Assembly: GCF_002128405.1 (NCBI RefSeq)
Contig: NZ_NETJ01000003.1
Location: 186,001-250,000 of the forward strand
DNA from: Gottfriedia solisilvae
GTDB taxonomy: Bacteria > Bacillota > Bacilli > Bacillales > Bacillaceae_G
DNA: 64,000 bases
Direction: 5' to 3'
The notes under the pieces were generated by a model that was not told the origin of the DNA, searched no databases, and saw nothing but the letters and a program-made list of their open reading frames with translations. A program made the position numbers and the translations under genes. Shown here one piece after another: positions 25,591 through 37,000 of the stretch (the stretch's first letter is position 1; each line of letters starts with the position of its first letter).

Positions 25591-26892
25591 TCAATGCGGG
25601 AAGAAAATTAATTGGATTAAAAATAATACTGCGAATAAATAAATGACAGGTTTTATTTCTTTCGCTTTACCTTTAACGACTTTTAATAGTGGATATGTGA
25701 TAAACCCAAGTGCAATTCCTGTTGCAATGCTTGAAGTCAGTGGCATTGTAATCACTACAAGAAATGCAGGGAAGGCTTCTTCAAAATTATCCCATTCAAT
25801 ATGACGTACATTTCCCATCATTAAACAACCTACTACGATTAGAGATGGAGATGTAATTGCTGCAACTTCTGAAATTGAGTTAACAAGCGGACTGAAAAAT
25901 GCTGCAAAAACGAAAAGTATAGCTACGACTAAAGCAGTTAGACCGGTTCTACCTCCAGCTGCAACGCCGGCAGTTGATTCAATGTAAGCAGTTGTTGGTG
26001 ATGTACCAAACATCGCACCAATTGTTGTACCAAATGAATCTGATAACATTGCACGACCAGTACGTTTCTCATCTTTATTTTTTAATAAACCAGCTTGAGA
26101 TGCTACGCCAAGGAATGTACCAGTTGTATCGAAAATGGTAACTAATAAGAATGAGAATACAACTGAATATAATCCATATTGAACTACATCTGAAGCTGCA
26201 GTGATCGGATTTGCGATAATAATCCCATCAGGTAATTTTGGTAAAGAAAAAATACTTCCTTTTAAGTGAAGCTGACCCATAAACGCTGCAACAATGGCAG
26301 TTGATACCATTCCAAAGAATAATGCGCCATTTACATTTAAGGCAAATAATATAACTGTAATGGCTAGTCCAATTAAAGTTAGAACAACTTCTTGAGAATG
26401 TAGATCACCTAAGCCAACAAGATTACTTGGGTTAGCTACGATAATGTGAGAAAGACGTAAACCGATAAAAGCGATAAATAACCCAATACCAACACTAATT
26501 GCATGCTTTAGTGTATTTGGTATTGCATCTATTAAATGAGTTCTAAATTTAGTCAATGATAAAATGACAAACAGTAATCCAGTAATAAAAACTGCAGAGA
26601 ATGCTAATTGATATGAAATTCCATGAGCTTTAGAAACAACTGAATATGCGAAATATGCATTCATCCCCATACCAGGTGCAATTGCTATTGGATAATTTCC
26701 GAACAAAGCCATGAATAATGTCCCGACTAATGTTGCGATGATTGTTGCTGTGAACGCTTGTTGAAATGGTACACCAGCATCAGAAAGGATAATTGGATTT
26801 ACGATGATAATGTAAGCCATTGTTAAAAACGTTGTAAAACCAGCTACAACTTCTGTTTTAACAGATGTATTTGCTTCATTTAATTTAAACAT
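25591..26892 (-). CDS. NCS2-family purine (guanine/hypoxanthine-type) permease, PbuG/PbuO-like
   Basis: A 433-residue, roughly 12-TM proton symporter of the AzgA-like NCS2 branch. Recognisable segments are TEVVAGFTTFLTMAYIIIV at the N-terminus, GMGMNAYFAY, and DTTGTFLGVASQAGLL followed by GTSPTTAYIESTAGVAAGG. In B. subtilis the closest relatives are PbuG and PbuO, which import hypoxanthine/guanine. Start set at MFKLNEANTS behind AAGGAGA; the longer frame adds 12 residues without an RBS. Paired PurR-like boxes lie upstream; no purine riboswitch is visible. Confidence 0.88.
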   Translation of the reverse strand: MFKLNEANTSVKTEVVAGFTTFLTMAYIIIVNPIILSDAGVPFQQAFTATIIATLVGTLFMALFGNYPIAIAPGMGMNAYFAYSVVSKAHGISYQLAFSAVFITGLLFVILSLTKFRTHLIDAIPNTLKHAISVGIGLFIAFIGLRLSHIIVANPSNLVGLGDLHSQEVVLTLIGLAITVILFALNVNGALFFGMVSTAIVAAFMGQLHLKGSIFSLPKLPDGIIIANPITAASDVVQYGLYSVVFSFLLVTIFDTTGTFLGVASQAGLLKNKDEKRTGRAMLSDSFGTTIGAMFGTSPTTAYIESTAGVAAGGRTGLTALVVAILFVFAAFFSPLVNSISEVAAITSPSLIVVGCLMMGNVRHIEWDNFEEAFPAFLVVITMPLTSSIATGIALGFITYPLLKVVKGKAKEIKPVIYLFAVLFLIQLIFFPH

Positions 26893-26907
26893 AAGTGTTC
26901 TCCTTAT

Positions 26908-26950
26908 AAAAACGAATGATTTACTCAACAGTTATTAATAATATTCGTTT
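26908..26950 (-). promoter_or_regulatory. Paired PurR-box-like operator
   Basis: AAAAACGAATGAT (26908-26920) and, inverted, AAAAACGAATATTA on the minus strand (about 26937-26950), 16 bases apart. They share the AAAACGAAT core of the B. subtilis PurR box (consensus AWWWCCGAACWWT), in the usual two-box arrangement with inverted orientation, just upstream of the purine permease. Confidence 0.55.
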
Positions 26951-27066
26951 TTTCGTCGTTACGCAATACTTTTTTTATGAAAATATATAAATGGCTTAAG
27001 AAGAGTATTCCCAAAAGTACCATTTGGGTATGCTAATCTCGAATTATTTAAAAGGAGGAAGGGAAA

Positions 27067-27933
27067 ATGAATCAGAAACAGTATCCTACGAAATTTTCGC
27101 CACAACACCAAAATAAGCAACCTGGCATAGAAAAGGAAATGACTCCAATCCCTATTTCAGATGATCCAGATTATCAACCAAGTGGGAAATTAAAAGATAA
27201 GGTTGCCATTATTACAGGTGGAGATAGTGGAATAGGAAAGGCCGTTGCAATATTATTCGCAAAGGAAGGGGCATCTGTTTTTATTCCTTATTATGATGAA
27301 GATACTGATGCGAATGAAACCAAGCAAAAGATCGAAAGCTTAGGCGGCAAATGTGAAATTTTAAAATGCGACATTCGAACAGAAGCTATATGTAAACAAA
27401 TTGTACAAAAAACGATTGAGTCATTTGGACAAGTCAATATTTTAGTGAACAATGCAGCTGTACAATTTCCTCAAAAAAACTTAGAAGACATTACTGAGGA
27501 ACAATTAAAAAGAACATTTGAAACCAACATATATCCGTTATTCTTCTTAACAAAAGCATGTTTACCACATATGAAGCAAGGTGACTCAGTGATCAATACT
27601 GCTTCAGTTACTGCATATGCAGGTCACGATCAATTACTCGATTATTCTTCAACGAAAGGAGCCATTGTGACATTTACTCGGTCACTTTCAACAAATCTTG
27701 CTCAAAAAGGAATTAGGGTAAACGGGGTTGCACCTGGCCCTATTTGGACTCCTTTAATTCCTGCAAGTTTTGATGAACAAAAGGTTGGAAAATTTGGAGT
27801 AGATACACCTTTGAAGCGTGCTGGTCAACCAGTAGAGGTTGCGCCTGCATATTTGTATTTAGCTAGTAATGAATCTTCTTATGTTACGGGGCAAATCATT
27901 CATGTTAATGGTGGGGTTATTGTAAACGGATAA
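27067..27933 (+). CDS. SDR-family oxidoreductase (YdaD/YhxC-like)
   Basis: A 288-residue short-chain dehydrogenase with a 40-residue N-terminal extension before the Rossmann fold. NAD(P) motif TGGDSGIGK at about 50-58, NNAA at about 131-134, catalytic Ser in NTASVTAYAG, catalytic Tyr and Lys in YSSTKGA, and the PGPIWTPL loop. The extended architecture (KFSPQHQNKQPG at the start) is shared with B. subtilis YdaD, YhdF and YhxC, general-stress or sporulation-linked dehydrogenases of unknown substrate. RBS AAAGGAGG. Monocistronic. Confidence 0.88.
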   Translation: MNQKQYPTKFSPQHQNKQPGIEKEMTPIPISDDPDYQPSGKLKDKVAIITGGDSGIGKAVAILFAKEGASVFIPYYDEDTDANETKQKIESLGGKCEILKCDIRTEAICKQIVQKTIESFGQVNILVNNAAVQFPQKNLEDITEEQLKRTFETNIYPLFFLTKACLPHMKQGDSVINTASVTAYAGHDQLLDYSSTKGAIVTFTRSLSTNLAQKGIRVNGVAPGPIWTPLIPASFDEQKVGKFGVDTPLKRAGQPVEVAPAYLYLASNESSYVTGQIIHVNGGVIVNG

Positions 27934-27937
27934 TCTA

Positions 27938-27975
27938 AAAGAGCCATGTACATTCATCTTGTACATGGCTCTTGA
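27938..27975. terminator. Bidirectional terminator between the SDR gene and the DUF1540 gene
   Basis: AAGAGCCATGTAC/GTACATGGCTCTT, a 13-base perfect stem between convergent genes. Confidence 0.85.
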
Positions 27976-27978
27976 TTG

Positions 27979-28191
27979 TTAATACTTAGGCAGGAATGTG
28001 TGACAACAAGTTTCACCACTATGAGCAGCAGAGCTTGTTAAATCACCATCTAATACTGCGTTTTCGATTTTTTGATCATAGTCATTTGAATATTCATAAG
28101 CTTCGGTTTGTACAATGATAGAGCTTGCTTGACAAAAGTTTCCTTGTCCCCAATACGAACAGTTTGCAACGCTACATCTAATTTCAGGCAT
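27979..28191 (-). CDS. DUF1540 domain protein
   Basis: A 70-residue protein with the DUF1540 cysteine pattern: CSVANCSYWGQGNFCQAS at the N-terminus and HSGETCCHTF at the C-terminus, five or more Cys and two His probably binding a metal. The true start is MPEIRCSV after GGAGGGAG. B. subtilis relatives are small spore- or stress-associated proteins without assigned function. Confidence 0.85.
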   Translation of the reverse strand: MPEIRCSVANCSYWGQGNFCQASSIIVQTEAYEYSNDYDQKIENAVLDGDLTSSAAHSGETCCHTFLPKY

Positions 28192-28404
28192 AATAACTCC
28201 CTCCTTTAAAGTTATTTTCTTCATACTTTACAATCTCATTCAAGCTAAAATTTAGTACTTTTAAGGAGGTTTTAATTTTAGTTCATATAAAATTTCTGAA
28301 TAGTAAATAAAACATATTGTAAACTTTTGTAAGGTTTTGTAATGTAGAAGGAGAATTACTATTTATAACGAATAACTCTGATTAAGTATAGGAGGAGAAG
28401 CAGA

Positions 28405-30132
28405 ATGAATTGGGAAACAACATATGAAAAATGGATTCAAACACCATCACTTGATAAAGAGTTAAAAGAGCAATTAAATGAACTAAAGAGTAATCACCTT
28501 ATACTTAAGGAAAGTTTTTACCGAAACTTAGAATTTGGAACTGGTGGTATGCGTGGAGAGATTGGTCCTGGAACGAATCGTATGAACATTTATACAATCC
28601 GCAAAGCTTCTGCTGGTTTCGCTAAATACATTGCAAGCTTTGGAGAAGATGCAAAAAATCGTGGAGTTGCGATTGCATTTGATTCACGCTTTAAAAGTCC
28701 TGAATTTGCAATGGAAGCAGCAAAAACATTAGCTACTTTTGGGATTAAAGCATATGTATTTAAAGAATTACGTCCGACACCGGAATTATCATTTGCAGTT
28801 CGTGAATTAAACTGTTTTGGTGGAATCGTTATTACGGCAAGTCATAATCCACCTGAATATAATGGTTTTAAAGTTTATGGGGATGATGGTGGGCAATTAC
28901 CTCCTGCTGCCGCAGATCAAGTAATCGACCTTGTTAATTCATTTGAAAATGAACTTGAAATCGAAGTGAAAGATGAAAAAGAATTAATCGAAAATGGTTT
29001 GATACATACATTAGATGAAAAAATGGATAAATTATATGTAGAACAATTAAAAACCGTTATTGTTAATAATGAACTTGTTCGAAAAGAAGGTAAAGATTTA
29101 AAAATCGTATTCACGCCATTACACGGGACAGCTTTAATACCAGCAACAATGTCATTAAAAGCAGTTGGCTTTGAAAATGTCACGATTGTTGAGGAGCAAG
29201 CAAAAGCAGACCCTAATTTCACAACAGTTAAATCGCCTAATCCTGAAGAACATGCTGCATTTGAATATGCAATTCGATATGGTAAAGAAATTGATGCAGA
29301 CGTATTAATTGCAACTGACCCTGATGCGGATCGACTAGGCATTGCAACGAAAGACGAAAATGGAGAATATGTAATTTTGACTGGAAATCAAACAGGAGCT
29401 TTAATGCTTCATTACTTACTAAGTCAAAGTGAAAATATTCCTTCAAATGCTCTTTTACTTAAAACAATAGTTACATCAGAATTTGGCCAAGTCATTGCTT
29501 CATCATTTGGTACTAAAACGATTGATACTTTGACAGGATTTAAATTTATTGGTGAGAAGATTAAAGAATACGAACAAACAAACGAGTACTCTTTCTTATT
29601 TGGTTATGAGGAAAGTTATGGCTACTTAATCAAACCATTTGTTCGTGACAAAGATGCTATTCAAGCGACTATTCTTGCAGCTGAAATTGCAACTTATTAT
29701 AAATCAAAAGGTATGACATTGTTTGAAGGATTACATAGCTTATACGAAAAGTATGGATTTTACTTAGAGGGGCTAAAATCATTAACATTAAAAGGCATAG
29801 AGGGTACGGAGAAAATCCAAGAAATTTTAACTAATTATCGTCAAAATCCTCCTAAGCAAATTAATGGTCTACAAGTAGTATCAGTTGAAGATTATAAACT
29901 TCAAGAAAGAACAATACTTAAGACAGGTGAAAAAGAAGAAATTCTTTTACCAAAGTCTAATGTATTAAAGTATCATCTTGAAGACGGTTCATGGGTATGT
30001 CTAAGACCATCTGGAACAGAGCCAAAAATTAAATTTTACTTTGGTATTGTAGGAGAAAATCATCAAGATAGTATCCAAAAATTAAACAGTTTAGAACAGT
30101 CTTTTATGGAGAAAATTCAAATATTAGTTTAA
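28405..30132 (+). CDS. pgcA: Alpha-phosphoglucomutase (PgcA-type)
   Basis: A 575-residue phosphohexomutase converting glucose 6-phosphate to glucose 1-phosphate for UDP-glucose, teichoic acid and glycolipid synthesis. The phosphoserine loop is [11 protein letters not shown] with S146. The metal loop is TDPDADRLG at about 302-310, the sugar loop GYEESYG and the phosphate-binding loop [12 protein letters not shown] near the C-terminus. Length and motifs equal B. subtilis PgcA (YhxB). RBS AGGAGGAG. Confidence 0.95.
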   Translation: MNWETTYEKWIQTPSLDKELKEQLNELKSNHLILKESFYRNLEFGTGGMRGEIGPGTNRMNIYTIRKASAGFAKYIASFGEDAKNRGVAIAFDSRFKSPEFAMEAAKTLATFGIKAYVFKELRPTPELSFAVRELNCFGGIVITASHNPPEYNGFKVYGDDGGQLPPAAADQVIDLVNSFENELEIEVKDEKELIENGLIHTLDEKMDKLYVEQLKTVIVNNELVRKEGKDLKIVFTPLHGTALIPATMSLKAVGFENVTIVEEQAKADPNFTTVKSPNPEEHAAFEYAIRYGKEIDADVLIATDPDADRLGIATKDENGEYVILTGNQTGALMLHYLLSQSENIPSNALLLKTIVTSEFGQVIASSFGTKTIDTLTGFKFIGEKIKEYEQTNEYSFLFGYEESYGYLIKPFVRDKDAIQATILAAEIATYYKSKGMTLFEGLHSLYEKYGFYLEGLKSLTLKGIEGTEKIQEILTNYRQNPPKQINGLQVVSVEDYKLQERTILKTGEKEEILLPKSNVLKYHLEDGSWVCLRPSGTEPKIKFYFGIVGENHQDSIQKLNSLEQSFMEKIQILV

Positions 30133-30135
30133 AAA

Positions 30136-30160
30136 AAGAGCGACTAATTTAGTCGCTCTT
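30136..30160. terminator. Hairpin between pgcA and yhdB
   Basis: AAGAGCGACTA/TAGTCGCTCTT. The T run is on the minus strand, so it chiefly terminates the yhdB-like gene. Confidence 0.7.
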
Positions 30161-30213
30161 AGTATTTAGAAAATGAAATGATACTCGAGACCATAAAGTC
30201 TGAAGCTTATGTG

Positions 30214-30471
30214 CTAATGCTCTAAAGATGAAACAAAAGATTCTTCTTCATAACTGTCATCTTTAGTTGCATGTTCAATATGTTGAAACATACCTTTTAA
30301 TTTTTCGTCAATGACGGCAAGGTCTCGCTCGTACTTAAAGGCGTGTAAGAAATGTTCAATTCGTTTTGAGAATAGCTCATCTTTTGTATTCACCATTAGG
30401 ACGATCAGTTTGTCCCATTGACAGCAATATGTGTAATACAATGCTAAATCATAATCGGATTGTGCTTGCAT
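30214..30471 (-). CDS. yhdB: YhdB-like small protein
   Basis: About 85 residues starting at MQAQSDYDLALYYT behind AAGGAGG; the longer open frame has no RBS. The opening DYDLALYYTYCCQWDKL and RIEHFLHAFKYERD segments match the B. subtilis YhdB family as I remember it. Mostly helical, acidic C-terminus (KDDSYEEE). Function unknown. Confidence 0.7.
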   Translation of the reverse strand: MQAQSDYDLALYYTYCCQWDKLIVLMVNTKDELFSKRIEHFLHAFKYERDLAVIDEKLKGMFQHIEHATKDDSYEEESFVSSLEH

Positions 30472-30779
30472 TGTGAACCTCCTTCTTAGAGGGTACAAAT
30501 AGTTTATGAAGAAATGTCTCAAATAGCCTTGAGAGAATTTAACAATGCGATAAAATCTCATTTAAATGGCGTTTATAAATATTGTTAGGAATATAAGTTT
30601 AGGGAGAAGGAAAGGAAGGAATGACTGAAAAAGCCAAAAGTAATGGAGAAAAACGGTAAAGGGTAAAGTTACGAATGAAAAAAAATGTATTAGGAATAAT
30701 AAATGTAACTACGAACAGCCAATATTTTAACATTGACTAACCGTTTAGCTTTTTTCTTGTCATAAATAGGTGCGAAAAA

Positions 30780-31181
30780 ATGAAATTTTATATCGCTTCG
30801 AGTTTAAGTAATAAAGAACAGGTTAGGTATTTAGCGTCTCGTTTAGAAGAAAAAGGATTTTTACATACATATGATTGGACTAAAAACGAAAATGTAAATA
30901 CGCTTGAAAAATTAGCAGCAATCGGTGAAGCAGAGAAGGCAGCTGTAATGGATGCAAATTTCTTCATTTTAGTATTACCTGGTGGGTTTGGCAGTCATAC
31001 TGAACTTGGAATGGCTATTGGAAGTGGGAAAAGAATCTATATATACTCAGCGTCAAATGAACCATTTAATCCAGAAAAAACAACAACATTCTATCATATA
31101 GATGGAATCAGTAAATTTGTTGGGGATTTTGACCAATTTGTCGGACACATTATTAAGATGGAACTTGCATATAACGCATGA
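30780..31181 (+). CDS. Nucleoside 2-deoxyribosyltransferase-like protein
   Basis: A 133-residue protein opening with MKFYIASSLSN and carrying DANFFILVLPGGFGSHTELGMAIGSGK, the signature loop of the nucleoside 2-deoxyribosyltransferase/DUF4406 fold; the Glu in HTELG corresponds to the catalytic Glu of that superfamily. Many Bacillus members are annotated only as group-specific proteins, so a true exchange of nucleobases is not assured. RBS AGGTG. Monocistronic. Confidence 0.7.
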   Translation: MKFYIASSLSNKEQVRYLASRLEEKGFLHTYDWTKNENVNTLEKLAAIGEAEKAAVMDANFFILVLPGGFGSHTELGMAIGSGKRIYIYSASNEPFNPEKTTTFYHIDGISKFVGDFDQFVGHIIKMELAYNA

Positions 31182-31205
31182 AGAGAGATCTTCATGTGTT
31201 TTTTG
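31174..31205 (+). terminator. Intrinsic terminator of the deoxyribosyltransferase-like gene
   Basis: ACGCATGAAGA/TCTTCATGTGT, then six T; overlaps the stop codon. Confidence 0.85.
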
Positions 31206-31330
31206 TTTTCGAAAAAAGACGAATTTTATTAGTGAAACGCATATGTATTAAGTAGTGAACTAACTATTCGTTTCATGAAATGACATTTCTGTTCATAGAA
31301 TGATGATAGAAGAGACAGGAGGAGAGTGTG

Positions 31331-32752
31331 ATGAAAGCAAGCGAATATAAAGCCTTGGAATATGCGATTGATGAAATTACGGAGATTGCGAAAGGATTTG
31401 GGCTCGATTACTATCCAATGAGATACGAAATTTGCCCTGCAGATATCATCTATACTTTTGGCGCATATGGCATGCCAACACGATTCTCTCACTGGAGCTT
31501 TGGTAAGCAATTTTATAAAATGAAGCTTCACTATGACCTTGGATTAAGTAAAATTTATGAATTGGTCATTAACTCAGACCCTTGCTATGCATTCCTTTTA
31601 GATACAAATTCCCTGGTTCAAAATAAGCTTATTGTTGCACATGTATTAGCCCACTGTGATTTCTTTAAAAACAATGTTCGATTCTCTAATACGAAAAGAG
31701 ACATGGTTGAAAGTATGGCAGCAACAGCTGAGCGGATCAAACAATATGAACATTTATATGGAAAACAAGAAGTCGAAACGTTCTTAGATGCGGTTCTATC
31801 TATACAAGAACATATTGACCCATCACTAATACGTCCCAAATTAGCTTATGATTTAGAAACTGACTTTCCATTAAAAGAGAAAAAGCGAGTTACCCCTTAT
31901 GATGATTTATGGAATATGGATGCAAGTAAAGAAAAGAGAAACGATTCAAATCTTATTCCAATTAAACGTAAACAGTTCCCACCTCAACCCGAAAAAGATA
32001 TCCTCTTATTTATAGAAGAATATTCAAGAGAATTAGAAGAATGGCAACGAGATATTTTGACGATGCTCCGTGAAGAAATGCTTTATTTCTGGCCCCAGCT
32101 GGAAACGAAAATTATGAATGAAGGCTGGGCAAGTTTCTGGCACATTCGAATCATGCGTGAGTTGAATCTTGATTCAAATGAAGCTATTGAATATGCAAAA
32201 CTTAACGCAGGTGTAGTCCAACCATCAAAAACAAGCATCAATCCATACTACTTAGGTCTTCGAATGTTTGAAGACATAGAAGAACGTTATAATAACCCAA
32301 CAAGAGAAATGAGAGAACTAGGGATAAAACCAGGAAGTGGTCGAGAAAAAATGTTTGAAGTAAGAGAATTAGAATCTGATAGCTCTTTCCTACGAAACTA
32401 CTTAACGAAAGAACTTGTGATGAGAGAAGACATGTACTTATTCCAACGCCAAGGAAAAGAATATAAAGTCATCGACAAAGCGTGGGAAGCAGTTCGAGAT
32501 CAGTTAGTCGTCAGCAGAGTAAATGGCGGGTTCCCTTATATAGTGGTTCAAGATGGAGATTACTTAAAAAATGGTGAGCTTTACTTGAAACATTCTTATG
32601 AAACGATGGAACTCGACATTAAATATGTAGAAAAAGTTATGCCATATATTCATCAACTTTGGGGTAGAGGTGTACACTTAGAGACAAATATCGAAGGGAA
32701 GTCAGTGTTGTTTAGTTACGATGGAAAGAATATTCATCGAAAATATATTTAA
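31331..32752 (+). CDS. spoVR: SpoVR family protein
   Basis: A 473-residue soluble protein of the SpoVR/YcgB family: [20 protein letters not shown] near the N-terminus, the [12 protein letters not shown] motif near 110-121, and [14 protein letters not shown] near 270-283. Length matches B. subtilis SpoVR (468), which is needed for normal spore cortex formation and is transcribed by sigma-E. RBS AGGAGG fits the ATG rather than the preceding GTG. Supports an endospore-former. Confidence 0.93.
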   Translation: MKASEYKALEYAIDEITEIAKGFGLDYYPMRYEICPADIIYTFGAYGMPTRFSHWSFGKQFYKMKLHYDLGLSKIYELVINSDPCYAFLLDTNSLVQNKLIVAHVLAHCDFFKNNVRFSNTKRDMVESMAATAERIKQYEHLYGKQEVETFLDAVLSIQEHIDPSLIRPKLAYDLETDFPLKEKKRVTPYDDLWNMDASKEKRNDSNLIPIKRKQFPPQPEKDILLFIEEYSRELEEWQRDILTMLREEMLYFWPQLETKIMNEGWASFWHIRIMRELNLDSNEAIEYAKLNAGVVQPSKTSINPYYLGLRMFEDIEERYNNPTREMRELGIKPGSGREKMFEVRELESDSSFLRNYLTKELVMREDMYLFQRQGKEYKVIDKAWEAVRDQLVVSRVNGGFPYIVVQDGDYLKNGELYLKHSYETMELDIKYVEKVMPYIHQLWGRGVHLETNIEGKSVLFSYDGKNIHRKYI

Positions 32753-32803
32753 ACCAACCAGACTGTCTGAATCTCTTAGTTTTTGCACTTTGTAAACAAA
32801 CTG

Positions 32804-32830
32804 AAACCACCTTAGAGTAGGTGGTTTTTC
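32804..32830 (+). terminator. Intrinsic terminator of spoVR
   Basis: AAACCACCT/AGGTGGTTT followed by T-rich sequence. Confidence 0.8.
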
Positions 32831-32998
32831 TCTAGCTATATCTATTTGGGTCTTATGATATACAAGGTTAATAAACTCTTTAAAATGAAAAAAACTTCCT
32901 TTCAAAACAACTAAGAAGAACATTAGATTCGTGTGAACTAATACTTAAGTTAATTTATCTAATAAGTATGAACACGAACGAATAGTAAGGAGGGTGAC

Positions 32999-33733
32999 AT
33001 GATCCTAAATGTTGCTGAGATGGGATTTTATGATCTTTTCTCTATTTCCCATATCGTTACACTAATTGTATTTTTTACTTTATGTTTTGTTGGAATCATT
33101 TACAGAAATAAAATTGAGCCTTATAAGAAAGCAATCAAGTGGATCCTTTTTATTACTTTACTTTCATGCTTGATCGGTTTTCAAATATACCTTGTTTTAA
33201 TTGATGGTTGGAAACCGAAATATCTTCCTTTACAACTGTGTTCATTCAGTGCGTACTTTGCATTGTACTTATTCTTGAAAAAAGATAAAAATATATTTAA
33301 TATCTTATTTTTTATTGGCATACTACCTCCGATTCTAAGTATGCTAACACCTGATTTGGTATACAAGTTTCCTCATTTTCGATTTATTAGATATTATCTT
33401 CAACATTCAGCAATTCCTTTATCGGTCTTATACTTTATCCTCTTTGAAGGGTATAGAGTTTCAAAAAAAGCCATTTGGTCTACCTTTATCTTTTTGAATA
33501 TACTTGCTGTGCCAATTTATATGTTGAACATGGTTATTGATACAAACTTCTTTTTCTTGATGAGTCCGGCACTAGAAAGCAAAACCTTATTAAACTATTT
33601 CGGAAATGGGATCATGTATTATGTTAATATTGAAATCGTTGCAGTAATCTCGCTTTATGTAACTTATTTACCAATGGGAATTTTAAAGAAAAAAGAAAGA
33701 GAGAGTTTGATGAAAGTTGAGGTAGAAGGATAA
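32999..33733 (+). CDS. ywaF: YwaF/TIGR02206-type membrane protein
   Basis: A 244-residue integral membrane protein with about seven hydrophobic helices. Conserved features are the N-terminal FSISHIVTL, the LPLQLCSFSAYFALY segment and the IRYYLQHSAIPLSVLYF segment, all typical of the TIGR02206/YwaF family. No function is established. RBS AAGGAGGGTG. It is followed by a hairpin terminator. Confidence 0.8.
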   Translation: MILNVAEMGFYDLFSISHIVTLIVFFTLCFVGIIYRNKIEPYKKAIKWILFITLLSCLIGFQIYLVLIDGWKPKYLPLQLCSFSAYFALYLFLKKDKNIFNILFFIGILPPILSMLTPDLVYKFPHFRFIRYYLQHSAIPLSVLYFILFEGYRVSKKAIWSTFIFLNILAVPIYMLNMVIDTNFFFLMSPALESKTLLNYFGNGIMYYVNIEIVAVISLYVTYLPMGILKKKERESLMKVEVEG

Positions 33734-33742
33734 ATACTTTAA

Positions 33743-33766
33743 AAACCACCTTTTTAGAGGTGGTTT
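33743..33766 (+). terminator. Terminator-like hairpin after ywaF
   Basis: AAACCACCT/AGGTGGTTT with a weak T run; stem nearly identical to the one after spoVR. Confidence 0.65.
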
Positions 33767-33930
33767 CATTGTGTAGTTAAAGTCGAATACATACATTATT
33801 AATAATGTAATATCGCACCAATTATTTTATTTCTATTTATTTAGAATGGAAAGTTACTTCATTAAATAAAGCTTATGAATTTCTCTTGTACAGAAAACAA
33901 CACTTATCATACTCTTCATAAAACAAGACA

Positions 33931-33958
33931 GTTCACCTTACCAAATTATAAGGTGAAC
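33931..33958. other. Perfect 10-base inverted repeat downstream of bpr
   Basis: GTTCACCTTA/TAAGGTGAAC with an 8-base loop, 43 bases past the bpr stop. No T run on either strand; perhaps an mRNA 3'-end stabiliser. Nothing else is seen in 33767-34000. Confidence 0.5.
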
Positions 33959-34000
33959 ATATCTTATAAGCCTCTATTAAATACAGGAGAGTTTTATAGT

Positions 34001-37000
34001 TTAGTTGAATTTATTTACCTTTATTTCAATAGATTTTTTTTCAATGTTTCCTGCCTTATCTTTAGCTTGAATATCAACTGAATTTTTACCTTTCACTAAA
34101 GTAATTGTATGTTTGAATATGCCTTTTGAATCGACATCAATTTGCTGACCGTTCACATACACACTGTCTAGATAATCGTCTTTGGCTGATCCATGTATAA
34201 TATAATCAAAGCCCTTTACAGAATCTATATCCTTAATAGAAATAGTTGGATTCTTTTGATCTAGGGTCACTTTAACAGATTCTGAAGGTTCTGTTTTACC
34301 ATCTTTTGTTACAGATACAGCAGTGATATTATTTGATCCATCTTTTAACTTAATAGGGATAGAAAAAGTACCATCAGCTTTTGAAGTTCCAGTTGCTATG
34401 TCTTTTCCATTATTTTGAATGATTACAGGACTAGATGGTATTGCTGTTCCTTTTACTTCAGTTTGAGATTGATTCGTAAAAGTATTATTTAACGGTTTGT
34501 CAATTACAGGGAAGGGAATTGAATTATTTGTGATCGCTCTAATCATCAAATTCCCAAAATATGGATCTGTATTTTGGGTCCATACACCTCTATATAAGAA
34601 CCAATTACGTTCATGGAAAGTACTACTTTTATCAACCGCTAAACCTGGTGGAGGAAATTCGGATTGAATATAGGTTAAATAGAAATCCCCATTAACAATA
34701 ATGTTCTTATCTGCTAAATCAACATAGGTCCATTCTCCATCTGTCCTAGCGTTTGCGTTAATTGGTCCTGTGATTTTCTTACCTGGACTACCATTTGGTC
34801 CGCTAGAATCATAGACTGTTACTTGGAATTTTGTTGCACCTGGTGTAGGACGTTCAGTATTTATTTTAAATAATCCCGCCGATAACCATGCTTTTTTGAC
34901 ACCTGGATTTAATGACATTTTTACTGCAAACGCATCATTTATTGCACCAGGGTAGAATATTGAATTTTCTTCAGTTCCATCATCGTATCCAATTTCACCC
35001 GTATAGCCAATATACTTTCTAAGCTCGATTTTCTCATTCGTTTCTTTATTAGGTTTAATTGTAATTACTATATCCTCGATTACATAATTGGAATTAAATA
35101 CGTGCAAAGTATAGTTCCCTTCAAATGCTGAAATCGTAAAACGACCTTTGCTGTCTGTTTTAACAGGGAAAATAGCAGCATCTTCAACTAGTGAAAGGGT
35201 TGCATTAGCAATTGGTTTCCCTGTTTCTTGATCCTTTACAACGCCTCGAACTTCACCTTTACCCAACGGGTTAAGGGTGAAATTGGATTCAATCACTCCA
35301 TCTTCCGGTATAGAAACAAGCTGATCTTTAGGCTGGAAACCATATGCCTCGGCACGTAGTGTAAATTCACCCGCATTATGATTCATGATATATGATCCAT
35401 CGGCTGGGTTCGTTGAAACAGAATACCCTGAATCTAAAACTGATACTTGTGCCCCTAATGGTATTAATTGTTTAGTTTGGTGTTGATTGATGGAAACATT
35501 CTCTTGATTATGATTAACATTCTTTTTGATATGAATCTCTGTTTTATATGGAGCTTGCTTTTGTGTTGAGAAAAGTGGACTTTCATTTAATGAAATATCA
35601 TCAATTGACCATCCGGACTTATCTGTATAATCAAATCCAGTTTGCAATCCTTGCATATAAAATGAAATGTAGATTCGTTTTCCTGCGTAGGCAGATAAAT
35701 TTACTTCTCGATCAATCCACCCATGGGATGAATAATCTTCATTTAAATGTTCATCTCTAACTGGTTCCGTTTTACTTAAGGATACCCAATTTTTTCGATC
35801 TGTTGAAATTAATACTGCACCATAATCATCAGGTCCATCAATTCCTGAAGGATTAAAATCATACCAATGCTTAAACTGTAAATATGCATTTTTATTTTCA
35901 GGAAGATCGATAGGAGGCATGTACAGATAAGAATATGTCTCGAATGCATGCGCTCCTTCTAAATTCGTCCCAAAAACTTTTTCACCCGAATAAGCTTTAT
36001 CAGGTTCGGAAAGAGAAACACCATATTCCCAATCATTATTTTTTCCTTCTGAATACCAGCCCTCAGGAGTACTTTCAAGATTATTGAAATAACCAAGCGT
36101 AATAGCCGATTTAACTTCGACATTGTAAGTTGAAGAAGTAGTTTGATTTTGGTTATAATCTGTAATTTTCCAATAATAACTTAGTTGACCTTTTTTAATA
36201 TCAGAACCAGGAATGATAGCTTCATAGGTTGCATTTTTATGGTCACCAGAACTCTTTGTAGCAGTAATTGATTTCCATTGGTTATTTTCTGTTAAATAGG
36301 AAATTGTCACCGTATTGATACTAATATTATCCTGTACATTTACATTGAAAGCAGTATTCTCTCTGTCATAAATAAATTGAGGTGACGTATGTTCAAATGT
36401 TGGTGTCGTTTTATCGATTCCCTCACCATGAACTACACCCTTAATGATTCCGCTTCCAGTATGAGAAGACTTAATTGCGTTATATACGTTGACAAATCCG
36501 TGTCCGAATCCAGAGTTAGGCGTGTTAGGATATTCTGTATTTGATAATGGTATAGCGGTATCCATCAATAAATTTTCAATTTGTTCAATTGAAAGTGATG
36601 CATTAGCTTGCTTTACTAAAGCAATTACACCAGATATATGAGGTGTAGCCATTGATGTTCCACTCCAACCATCTTCATAATCACCTGTAGGAACGGCAGA
36701 GCGAATATTCGCTCCTGGTGCAGACACATTTGGTTTTGTCTCTTCATATGGTCCCGGACCACGAGAAGAGAAAGGAGCTAAAGCGTTTTCGAAATCAGTT
36801 GCTCCGACTGCGAATGATTCAGGGTAATTTGCAGGAGCTGAAATGGTACCTTCACCATAATAACCACTATTACCTGCAGCAAATACCGGGAAAATGTCTG
36901 CAGCTCGCCAGCTTTGTACCATTGGACGATACCATTCATCTAGTCCAGCTCCACCGCCCCAAGAATTATTAACAATGTCTGGCGCAAGTTCCGGATGGGG

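Noticed and set aside
26951-27060. Purine riboswitch upstream of the NCS2 permease
   Set aside because: The conserved loop sequences and three-way-junction bases of the purine aptamer are absent on both strands.
30621-30659. 12-residue ORF MTEKAKSNGEKR with a good RBS (AAGGAAGGA)
   Set aside because: Too short to distinguish from chance; no family recognised.
33875-34081. 68-residue plus-strand frame overlapping the end of bpr
   Set aside because: No RBS, overlaps bpr antisense, and the composition is not protein-like.
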